Source of the DNA: Oscillospiraceae bacterium
GTDB lineage: Bacteria > Bacillota > Clostridia > Oscillospirales > Ruminococcaceae
Direction of reading: 5' to 3'
Assembly (NCBI GenBank): GCA_017394475.1
Contig: JAFPYQ010000294.1
Coordinates: 1 to 6,056 of the forward strand
Length of the DNA stretch: 6,056 bases
Positions 1 through 6,056 of the stretch are shown one piece after another (within the stretch, counting starts at the first letter, position 1; each line of letters begins with the position of its first letter). A program made the translations under genes and the position numbers. The notes beneath the pieces are model-generated. The model made no database searches. It was not told the origin of the DNA and worked only from the letters and a program-made list of their open reading frames with translations.

Positions 1-273
1 ACCGGGTTCCCGGACTGCAAGAACGCAAAGAGGCTCGTTAAGCCCACAGGCGGCGTATGCCCCAAGTGCGGCAAAAAGATAATACAGAACAAGTCCAAGA
101 AAGGGCGCACATTCTACGGCTGCGAGGGCTATCCCGACTGTGATTTTGTGACATGGGACAAGCCTGTGGAAAAGAAATGCCCCAACTGCAACGACGGCAC
201 CACCATGTTCGAGAAGAAGGGTCATTATTTCTGCGCAAAATGCGGATATGACGAGGTAAAGCCCAAGAACTGA
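1..273 (+). CDS. topA: DNA topoisomerase I, C-terminal zinc-ribbon end (5'-truncated by window)
   Basis: Only the last 90 codons are in the window, in frame from base 1 to the TGA at 271-273, which is followed directly by a second in-frame TGA. The fragment is a run of topoisomerase-type C4 zinc ribbons. It has the end of one (Cys6 in a F-P-D-C context), a complete one with Cys20, Cys23, Cys41 and Cys47, and a last one with Cys60, Cys63, Cys78 and Cys81. The phrase F-Y-G-C-x-x-Y-P-x-C-D is characteristic of bacterial type IA topoisomerase I tails. In the full enzyme these fingers follow the catalytic toroid and bind single-stranded DNA during relaxation of negative supercoils. The catalytic tyrosine and TOPRIM domain lie outside the window, so topA is inferred from the tail alone. 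Another protein with topoisomerase-type zinc fingers is possible but less likely. The Lys-rich composition suits nucleic-acid binding. Confidence 0.88.
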   Translation, partial: TGFPDCKNAKRLVKPTGGVCPKCGKKIIQNKSKKGRTFYGCEGYPDCDFVTWDKPVEKKCPNCNDGTTMFEKKGHYFCAKCGYDEVKPKN

Positions 274-297
274 TGACTGATCAGGATGCAGATTATA

Positions 298-327
298 GTC
301 CCGGAGCTTTTATGTGAGCTTCGGGAC
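298..327 (+). terminator. Long hairpin between topA and the amidohydrolase gene (U-less terminator or leader structure)
   Basis: The arms at 298-308 and 317-327 form 11 consecutive pairs, including one G-U pair (304 with 321), around an 8-nt loop. No T-run follows (the next bases are AGCGTATTATACA), so it is not a standard intrinsic terminator. It begins 25 nt after the topA stop and ends 13 nt before the ribosome binding site of the next gene. It could stabilise or partly end the topA transcript, or shape translation of the downstream gene. The single mismatch at DNA level is a wobble pair in RNA, which favours an RNA function over an operator. Confidence 0.5.
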
Positions 328-340
328 AGCGTATTATACA

Positions 341-345
341 AAGGA
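341..345 (+). promoter_or_regulatory. Ribosome binding site of the amidohydrolase gene
   Basis: AAGGA lies 5 nt before the ATG at 351. It supports that start, and the protein then opens directly with the metal-binding D-A-H-V-H strand, as is usual for the family. Confidence 0.7.
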
Positions 346-350
346 TCATA

Positions 351-1121
351 ATGGATATTATCGATGCACATGTACATCTTCCCACACAGGAGATCTGCCC
401 GGATCTCAGATCCAAGAAGGAGCGGCTTCTGCAGGAGCTCGATGAAAACAATGTATCCGCCTGTATAGCTATAGCGGATTCATGGCACGAAAGCGCTATC
501 GGCTCCACCGATGAACTGGTGAAGCTGTTCCCGGAGACAAATGATCCCCGAGTCTATGTAGTAGGCGGCATAAGCCCCTTTGTTTCGTACAGGGAGGATC
601 TTGCAAAATTCAGGGAGCACCTTGATAACGGACGGATAGTCGGTATAAAGCTGTACACGGGTCATGAGCATTTCTATCTTGTCGATGAAAGACTGACAGA
701 GGTATATGAGATGGCACAGGAATACGACGTTCCTGTACTGTTCCATTCCGGCTGGGATGACCCACAGTACGGAGATGTGGACAGAGCTGAGGAAATAGTC
801 GGGAAATATCCCGCTCTTAAGCTGATATGCTGCCACTGCTGGTATCCGGATATCAATAAATGTATGCAGCTCACCCACAGCCCGAATATGTTTTTTGACC
901 TCTCCTCTGTCGCTGATGATGCGGCAGTATTCAACAGCATATCCGTCGATGTAAAAAAGCTTATCGAGACTATCCCCGACAGGGTGATGTTCGGTTCCGA
1001 CAGTTTCGGATGCAGTATGGCAGAGCATATACGCTCTGTAAACAAACTTGGACTGACACCTGAGATCCTGCAGAAAGTAATGGCAGGAAATGCAAAAAGG
1101 GTCTACAGGTTGAAAGGATAA
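351..1121 (+). CDS. Metal-dependent amidohydrolase (amidohydrolase 2 / TIM-barrel family)
   Basis: This 256-residue protein is a probable cytoplasmic zinc-type hydrolase of the amidohydrolase superfamily, in the Amidohydro_2/ACMSD-like branch. Visible metal-site elements are the first-strand D-A-H-V-H with His7 and His9, His132 in F-H-S-G, His162 in the C-C-H-C segment, and Asp217 in F-G-S-D-S. The ending G-N-A-K-R-V-Y (246-252) is the usual last helix of this family. Lys100 in G-I-K-L-Y sits on a barrel strand, but whether it is a metal bridge cannot be told. There is no signal peptide or membrane segment. The length is short but normal for the compact members. The substrate is unknown; family members hydrolyse or decarboxylate small cyclic or amide compounds. 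The stop is 2 nt from the acetyltransferase start, so the two genes are co-transcribed. TatD-type nuclease is an alternative but fits the motifs less well. Confidence 0.85.
   Translation: MDIIDAHVHLPTQEICPDLRSKKERLLQELDENNVSACIAIADSWHESAIGSTDELVKLFPETNDPRVYVVGGISPFVSYREDLAKFREHLDNGRIVGIKLYTGHEHFYLVDERLTEVYEMAQEYDVPVLFHSGWDDPQYGDVDRAEEIVGKYPALKLICCHCWYPDINKCMQLTHSPNMFFDLSSVADDAAVFNSISVDVKKLIETIPDRVMFGSDSFGCSMAEHIRSVNKLGLTPEILQKVMAGNAKRVYRLKG
1113..1118 (+). promoter_or_regulatory. Ribosome binding site of the acetyltransferase gene, inside the preceding gene
   Basis: AAAGGA occupies the last sense codons of the amidohydrolase gene, directly before its TAA, and lies 5 nt from the ATG at 1124. 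This fixes the downstream start and suggests translational coupling. Confidence 0.7.
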
Positions 1122-1123
1122 AA

Positions 1124-1582
1124 ATGGTAATACAGATAACAGATGCAGATACAAAAAGAATTGTTGCAAGAAAAGTGCTCGAGGCGCTCCACGACTGGTT
1201 CGAAGTGGATGAGAGCAGGGAAAGATATATTACGGAATGTGCAGGGCAGATATTCCTTGCAGACAAAGAGGGCGATGAATATGCGGGCTTTCTCTGCCTA
1301 AAACAAACAGGTGATGCCACCGTTGAGCTTGCTGTCATGGGCGTTCTGAAAGAATACCACCGCAGAGGCATCGGAAAAAGCCTGTTTGAAGAGGCCAAAA
1401 AGATAGCTGTACAGAACGGATATTCATTTTTGCAGGTAAAGACCGTACAGATGGGCGTATACGAGGATTATGACATCACAAACCGTTTCTACCTGTCCTG
1501 CGGTTTCAGGGAATTTGAAGTGATAAAGGAGATATGGGGAGAGGACAATCCCTGCCAGATATATGTGATGTATCTTAAGTGA
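1124..1582 (+). CDS. GNAT family N-acetyltransferase
   Basis: This 152-residue protein has the size of a single GNAT domain. It transfers an acetyl group from acetyl-CoA to an amine on an unknown substrate. The acetyl-CoA pyrophosphate loop is seen at about 71-88: V-M-G-V on the fourth strand, then R80-R81-G82-I83-G84-K85, which matches the R/Q-x-x-G-x-G/A rule. The later F-Y-x-x-x-G-F at 122-128 is the usual motif B region, and the chain ends in a hydrophobic strand (I-Y-V-M-Y). The N-terminal 40 residues hold helices that normally shape the acceptor site. It starts 2 nt after the amidohydrolase stop and is followed by a strong terminator, so it is the last gene of this unit. Linkage to the amidohydrolase suggests, but does not prove, action on a related small molecule. 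RimI-like protein acetylation cannot be excluded. Confidence 0.88.
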   Translation: MVIQITDADTKRIVARKVLEALHDWFEVDESRERYITECAGQIFLADKEGDEYAGFLCLKQTGDATVELAVMGVLKEYHRRGIGKSLFEEAKKIAVQNGYSFLQVKTVQMGVYEDYDITNRFYLSCGFREFEVIKEIWGEDNPCQIYVMYLK

Positions 1583-1614
1583 TCGCCGAAACCATTGTCG
1601 CTTATACACAAAAC

Positions 1615-1653
1615 AAGCCATAGCGTCCGCCACAAACGGCCGCTATGGCTTTT
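1615..1653 (+). terminator. Intrinsic terminator after the acetyltransferase gene (possibly bidirectional)
   Basis: Arms 1615-1625 and 1641-1651 form a perfect 11-bp stem (AAGCCATAGCG with CGCTATGGCTT). An inner CCG/CGG stem lies at 1627-1629 and 1637-1639, and the hairpin runs into TTTT then CATTT. It lies 33 nt after the GNAT stop. Read on the minus strand, the exit sequence is TTGTTTTGTG, so it may also back up termination of gdhA. Confidence 0.85.
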
Positions 1654-1675
1654 CATTTATAGTATCATATTCAAA

Positions 1676-1710
1676 TATGTCACCCGCTGCGAAAAACGGC
1701 GGGTGACATA
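1676..1710 (-). terminator. Hairpin terminator after gdhA
   Basis: Arms 1676-1687 and 1699-1710 form a perfect 12-bp stem (TATGTCACCCGC with GCGGGTGACATA) around an 11-nt loop. It lies 46 nt beyond the gdhA stop. The T-run on the minus-strand exit side is weak (TTTGAATATG), so it may act together with the neighbouring hairpin at 1615-1653. Confidence 0.7.
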
Positions 1711-1756
1711 CGTTCATGATATCAGCTGTCCCTTACAGGGATCTGTTTTATGTGGA

Positions 1757-3229
<1,473 letters not shown>

Positions 3230-3249
3230 TCAAAGTCTCAACTCTGTCT

Positions 3250-3278
3250 ATTATAGCACTTATCATATAATTATGCAA
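3250..3278 (-). promoter_or_regulatory. Sigma-A-type promoter of gdhA
   Basis: On the minus strand, a perfect -10 TATAAT (3250-3255) is preceded by exactly 17 bp and then TTGCAT (3273-3278), which matches TTGACA at 3 of 6 positions. Transcription should start near 3243, giving a leader of about 120 nt before the ATG. A weaker second candidate lies inside the leader: TATAGT at 3203-3208, with TTGAAG at 3228-3233 and 19-bp spacing. No gene other than gdhA lies downstream. Confidence 0.75.
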
Positions 3279-3298
3279 TTCTCAAAATGAATTATCTT

Positions 3299-3333
3299 AA
3301 AAAAAATCCTGCATATTTTTTCAGCAATATGCA
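3299..3333 (-). terminator. AT-rich hairpin with T-run, second terminator of the exporter unit
   Basis: On the minus strand, TGCATATT (3326-3333) pairs with AATATGCA (3310-3317) in an 8-bp stem. After a GGA spacer come eight T (3299-3306). It lies just downstream of the GC-rich hairpin at 3339-3367 and upstream of the gdhA promoter, a sensible place to stop read-through into gdhA. Confidence 0.55.
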
Positions 3334-3338
3334 CAAAG

Positions 3339-3367
3339 GCGGCGGGGCATATTTTATGTCCCGCCGC
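3339..3367 (-). terminator. GC-rich hairpin terminator after the ABC permease gene
   Basis: Arms 3339-3351 and 3355-3367 form 13 pairs around a TTT-type loop. They are mostly G-C in the lower stem, with one position (3347 with 3359) not Watson-Crick at DNA level. On the minus strand the exit is CTTTGTGC, a short T-run. It starts 105 nt after the permease stop. The intervening 3368-3471 holds no gene that I can support. Confidence 0.65.
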
Positions 3368-3471
3368 ATCACAGGCGTCATAGCCTGCTTTTTACATATT
3401 TGTGCGCTCAAGGCTCATTTCCGTTTAAGCAGTAGATCGTGCTCATCTCAAACGGGGCACACAGCTTGCGG

Positions 3472-4857
3472 TCATTTACCTTTGCCGAACAGTGAACCGC
3501 TCTTGCCCGCAGCCTGCTTTTCGGGGAGCTTCATGGTGAAGAGCAGGTCGGTGGTGAATACCTTGACTGCTGCATACATGGTGGCGCCCAAAAATACGAG
3601 CTGGTAGACAAGGCCGCCGATGAACGCCGCATGGTTTTGGAATATCAGATTATTCAGAGCCGTATATGTATGGGTGAAGGGTATGGCGTACAGTATCATC
3701 TTAGGTACTATGCCCATGGAGTTTATGTCCATGAACATGGTGATGAAGAAAGGCACCATAGTCAGTATCATCACAGGCATGAGCAGTGTTGACAGAGACT
3801 GTATGTCTGTCGCCATCGCACCGATTATGAGAGATGCACAAAGTCCTATCGCAAGGCCTATGAAGAGCTCCAGGAACACAAGGAATATCTGGCCGCCGGA
3901 AATGCCGATGCCAAGCTGCATGAGTGCTTCCACAGGGTTAGTGGTAACAGCCTCGTTGATGGCTTCATTTATCTCGGAAGACGCCGGACCCACATTCATC
4001 ATGCTGACCATCTTGTTGCCCGTCATACCGTTGAGATAGAATGCAAAGCCTATCATAGTCGTGAGGGCGTTGAGGAGAGCAACGACTATGGCAGCTACAA
4101 CCTTTGCCACAAGCACACCTATCCTTGAAACAGGGGATGAGAGCAGTGTCTCAAGGGTCTTATCGATCTTCTCCGTGGAGATGGCGGTCATTATCATCTG
4201 TGATGCCATCATGAGCAGGAAGAAGATGGCCATAGGCATTACGACGCTCACTGCCATGAGCATACCGGAAACCATTTCCGGAGCTATCTCTGCTGTCCTG
4301 CCGTTTGCCACGGTGAACTGCACCACTGTGGAGGGAGCCTCATAGGTCTCTATCTGTTCCTCGGTGACATCAAGGAAGTTATCATGATAGTATTTCTGCA
4401 GATAGTCGCTTATCATTTCGGGAGTGCCGCCGTCGGTGCCGCTGTCTATCATGTTTGCAAGGCCTGTACCGGTGACCTTGGTGACAAATTTGAGTTTGGC
4501 GGACTTTCCGCTCTCTGCATCCGCAGAAAAGCCCTCGGGGATTATGAGTATGCTTTTCAGATCATTCTCTTCGAGCACGCTGCTGTAATCATCACCATTC
4601 CCGCTGTATGACAGGAGCTTTACCTCTGTACCCTCTGCGCGGAAATCATCGAGCATCTTCTTTGAAAGATCGCCCGTATCAAGGTTTATGAGGGTGATCG
4701 TTCCGTCATTCTTGTCAAGCTCATCGAGCTTGCCCATAGTGTTGCCCATGACCTGACCGAGCATAATGAACAGAGCCATAGTGAATATCATCGAAAAGAT
4801 TGCCTGTCTTGTGAGGAGCTGTCCCAGTTCCTTTTTTAGAAGATTTCCGAAGCCCAT
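3472..4857 (-). CDS. ABC-2 type exporter permease (NatB-like)
   Basis: This is the membrane subunit of an ABC exporter, paired with the ATPase encoded just upstream. Numbering below uses the longer 462-residue form from GTG at 4860; the ATG at 4857 gives 461. One membrane segment near 18-38 is followed by a long outside domain (about 45-195). A cluster of membrane spans follows at about 198-224, 250-276, 322-349, 353-376, 384-405 and 412-436, the layout of the ABC2_membrane_3 family (NatB and relatives). The segment E230-K-I-D-K-T-L-E-T-L-L-S-S-P-V-S is the family's cytoplasmic coupling-helix motif. The ATG overlaps the ATPase stop as TGATG, so the genes are translationally coupled. The GTG is also possible, as AAGGTGG lies about 7 nt before it. 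The substrate is unknown; family members export sodium, drugs, peptides or lipids. Confidence 0.88.
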   Translation of the reverse strand: MGFGNLLKKELGQLLTRQAIFSMIFTMALFIMLGQVMGNTMGKLDELDKNDGTITLINLDTGDLSKKMLDDFRAEGTEVKLLSYSGNGDDYSSVLEENDLKSILIIPEGFSADAESGKSAKLKFVTKVTGTGLANMIDSGTDGGTPEMISDYLQKYYHDNFLDVTEEQIETYEAPSTVVQFTVANGRTAEIAPEMVSGMLMAVSVVMPMAIFFLLMMASQMIMTAISTEKIDKTLETLLSSPVSRIGVLVAKVVAAIVVALLNALTTMIGFAFYLNGMTGNKMVSMMNVGPASSEINEAINEAVTTNPVEALMQLGIGISGGQIFLVFLELFIGLAIGLCASLIIGAMATDIQSLSTLLMPVMILTMVPFFITMFMDINSMGIVPKMILYAIPFTHTYTALNNLIFQNHAAFIGGLVYQLVFLGATMYAAVKVFTTDLLFTMKLPEKQAAGKSGSLFGKGK

Positions 4858-5585
4858 CACACATTCACCACCTTTTCAAATACCTCTTCGAGATTGGCTG
4901 CATTATAGTGCTCCTTGATCTCATCTATCCTGCCCACCTCGAGCAGGTGACCGTGGGAGATTATGCCCACTCTGTCGGAAACATACTCTATTTCCAGCAT
5001 ATTGTGGGAGGAGAGCAGAAAGCTCATGCCCTCTTCCCTGGAGAGCTTCTTTATGGTCTTTCTTATCTCCAGGGCGTTGATGACATCAAGTCCGGAGGTA
5101 GCCTCATCGAGTATGGCAAGGGAAGGCCTTGTCATTACTGCGCGGGAAAGCAGCAGCTTTCTTATCATACCTCTTGAATAGCCGTTTATCTTTTCCTCGA
5201 GCCTGTCACCCAGACCGCACATATTCACGGCTCTTTCCACATATTTTTCTATCTGTGCCTTATCCGAAGAAAAAAGCCCTGCCATGAAGTAAAGGTAATC
5301 TATGCCCTTCATGGTCTTGTATGCGCCTGCCTCATCGGGCAGGTATGTTATATTTTCCCTGACCTTTGCAGGCTCCTTGACGATGCTGTGACCGTTCACC
5401 ACCGCATCTCCCTGGGTGGGGGTAAGAAGGGTGGCTATCATTCTGATCGTGGTGGTCTTTCCCGCACCATTAGGTCCGATAAGAGCGAATATCTCACCCT
5501 CGTTCACTTCAAAGCTCACGTTCTCAACGGCATTCGTGCCTTTCTTATAGCATTTGGTGAGCCCGTTTACACTTAGTACTGCCAT
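4857..5585 (-). CDS. ABC transporter ATP-binding protein (NatA-like) of the ABC-2 exporter
   Basis: This 242-residue cytoplasmic ATPase subunit powers the permease encoded next. Walker A is G37-P-N-G-A-G-K-T-T45. Walker B is L-A-I-L-D160-E161, with the catalytic Glu. The D-loop is S164-G-L-D, and the switch His is His194 in S-S-H-N. Two motifs differ from the textbook form. The Q-loop reads Y-L-P-D-E (81-85) with Asp84 where Gln is usual. The signature reads Y-S-R-G-M (136-140) instead of L-S-G-G-Q. Both variants are common in NatA/ABC-2 exporters, so activity is expected. The tail N-L-E-E-V-F-E (231-237) is typical of this group. The ATG at 5585 follows a moderate purine-rich site (GGAG near 5597-5600, or TGGAA closer). 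The stop overlaps the permease start. A candidate promoter with an inverted repeat lies in the 60-nt gap before it. The ATPase class is certain, the substrate unknown. Confidence 0.95.
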   Translation of the reverse strand: MAVLSVNGLTKCYKKGTNAVENVSFEVNEGEIFALIGPNGAGKTTTIRMIATLLTPTQGDAVVNGHSIVKEPAKVRENITYLPDEAGAYKTMKGIDYLYFMAGLFSSDKAQIEKYVERAVNMCGLGDRLEEKINGYSRGMIRKLLLSRAVMTRPSLAILDEATSGLDVINALEIRKTIKKLSREEGMSFLLSSHNMLEIEYVSDRVGIISHGHLLEVGRIDEIKEHYNAANLEEVFEKVVNV

Positions 5586-5608
5586 GATCGTTCCATCTCC
5601 ATTTTTAA

Positions 5609-5632
5609 AGTGTGGAGCATATACCCCACACT
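5609..5632. repeat. Operator-like 24-bp inverted repeat before the ABC genes
   Basis: AGTGTGG (5609-5615) and CCACACT (5626-5632) are perfect 7-bp inverted arms separated by 10 bp, with the AT step of CATATA at the centre. The repeat overlaps the candidate -10 box of the ATPase gene. From memory, the YtrA subgroup of GntR repressors binds AGTGTA-N13-TACACT, and this repeat is close to that form. As RNA it could make a hairpin on the minus strand, but the bases after it (TTAAAAATGG) are a poor terminator tail. Confidence 0.5.
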
Positions 5633-5644
5633 CATTTTTGTCAT
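5616..5644 (-). promoter_or_regulatory. Candidate promoter of the ABC exporter genes
   Basis: On the minus strand, ATGACA (5639-5644, 5 of 6 to TTGACA) lies 17 bp from TATGCT (5616-5621, 4 of 6 to TATAAT). Transcription would start near 5609, about 24 nt before the ATPase ATG, with its ribosome binding site between. The -35 box overlaps the last few bases after the protease gene's stop. It is weak in sequence but well placed, and it coincides with the inverted repeat. Confidence 0.35.
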
Positions 5645-5645
5645 A

Positions 5646-6056
5646 TCAGCTGATCGCCATCATATATACCGCATTTCCGAGATAATACAATGCAACTACC
5701 CAGAAGGAAGGGCGACTAAACAGGATTTTTGCGGTGTATTCCGAAGTCTTGGGCACAGGAGCATCATAGCCCTCTATGCAGCGGTCTTCATCGGTTATCC
5801 TGCCGTTCTTTCTGAGGAATATGATGAGCAGCGGGATACCCACAAGGGCACATACTCCGAAATATATCATCACTGCAGAGCTTTCTTTGAAGATTAGCTC
5901 GCTTGCCATAGCATTGAGATTGAGGAAGAAATGTGCGATGATAGTGGGGATTATGCTGCCTGCCTTCACAGCTATGTAGCCTAAGAGCAGTCCCACAAAG
6001 AAGGTATTGAAGAACTGCGCGAAATTGCCGTGCATGAGTGAGAACAGTGCTGCAGA
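5646..6056 (-). CDS. CPBP-family intramembrane protease, C-terminal part (N-terminus beyond window)
   Basis: The last 136 codons are present; the frame stays open to base 6056, so the gene enters from the right. Although ATG codons occur (6035), the conserved sequence runs upstream of them, so they are not the start. In fragment numbering, F5-S-L-M-H9 matches motif FxxxH, and H42-F-F-L-N46 matches HxxxN. These are the second and third active-site motifs of CPBP (Abi/CAAX-like) glutamic proteases. The first motif, EExxxR, must lie outside the window. Membrane spans are seen at about 18-46, 63-82 and near the C-terminus at 115-134. The family includes CAAX-prenyl endopeptidase relatives and bacteriocin self-immunity proteins. 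It sits 60 nt upstream of, and on the same strand as, the ABC ATPase gene, a pairing known in Firmicutes, where permease and protease can even be fused. Its substrate is unknown. Confidence 0.85.
   Translation of the reverse strand, partial: SAALFSLMHGNFAQFFNTFFVGLLLGYIAVKAGSIIPTIIAHFFLNLNAMASELIFKESSAVMIYFGVCALVGIPLLIIFLRKNGRITDEDRCIEGYDAPVPKTSEYTAKILFSRPSFWVVALYYLGNAVYMMAIS

Noticed and set aside
480..1169. 229-codon minus-strand open frame
   Set aside because: It is antisense to the amidohydrolase gene, which has complete family motifs. No ribosome binding site or motif supports the reverse frame.
3372..3393. + strand mini-terminator (CAGGC/GCCTG stem followed by five T)
   Set aside because: The stem is only 5 bp and no + strand gene lies upstream to be terminated; probably chance.
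3287..3607. 106-codon + strand open frame across the exporter terminators
   Set aside because: It crosses two hairpins, overlaps the permease gene end antisense, has no clear ribosome binding site and no recognisable domain.
5609..5632. Inverted repeat as the terminator of the protease gene
   Set aside because: The minus-strand exit (TTAAAAATGG) lacks a proper T-run and the repeat overlaps a candidate promoter, so an operator reading is preferred, though not proven.

Overview
The window looks like ordinary chromosomal DNA from a Gram-positive, gut or rumen Clostridia relative, most likely Ruminococcus or a neighbouring genus of Oscillospiraceae. This rests on the intermediate G+C coding sequence, strong AGGAGG-type ribosome binding sites, AT-rich intergenic stretches, and an anabolic NADP-type glutamate dehydrogenase of the kind typical of these ammonia-assimilating anaerobes. 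The genus is an inference from sequence character, not from a database search.

Layout. Positions 1-273 (+) are the C-terminal zinc-ribbon end of DNA topoisomerase I (topA), cut by the window edge. After a 77-nt gap holding a long hairpin come two tightly linked + strand genes: a metal-dependent amidohydrolase (351-1121) and a GNAT acetyltransferase (1124-1582). A 174-nt convergent intergenic region (1583-1756) with two strong hairpins separates them from gdhA on the minus strand (1757-3124). Upstream of gdhA is a 347-nt AT-rich intergenic region (3125-3471). It holds a good sigma-A-type promoter, a leader of about 120 nt, and two hairpins that probably end the next minus-strand unit.

From 3472 to the right edge, all genes are on the minus strand. 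In transcription order they are a CPBP-family intramembrane protease (C-terminal part only), an ABC ATPase, and an ABC-2 type permease whose start overlaps the ATPase stop. The last two form one exporter of the NatA/NatB-like class with unknown substrate. A 24-bp inverted repeat (AGTGTGG-N10-CCACACT) lies over a candidate promoter just before the ATPase. It resembles the operators of GntR/YtrA-type repressors, which often control such exporters.

Functionally the window is a set of unrelated housekeeping and transport units: DNA topology, a small hydrolase/acetyltransferase pair, nitrogen assimilation and an exporter with a membrane protease. I see no rRNA, tRNA, CRISPR array, insertion sequence or phage gene. 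No system that is clearly new stands out. The most interesting points are the operator-like repeat in front of the exporter genes, the structured gdhA leader, and the protease-exporter linkage.
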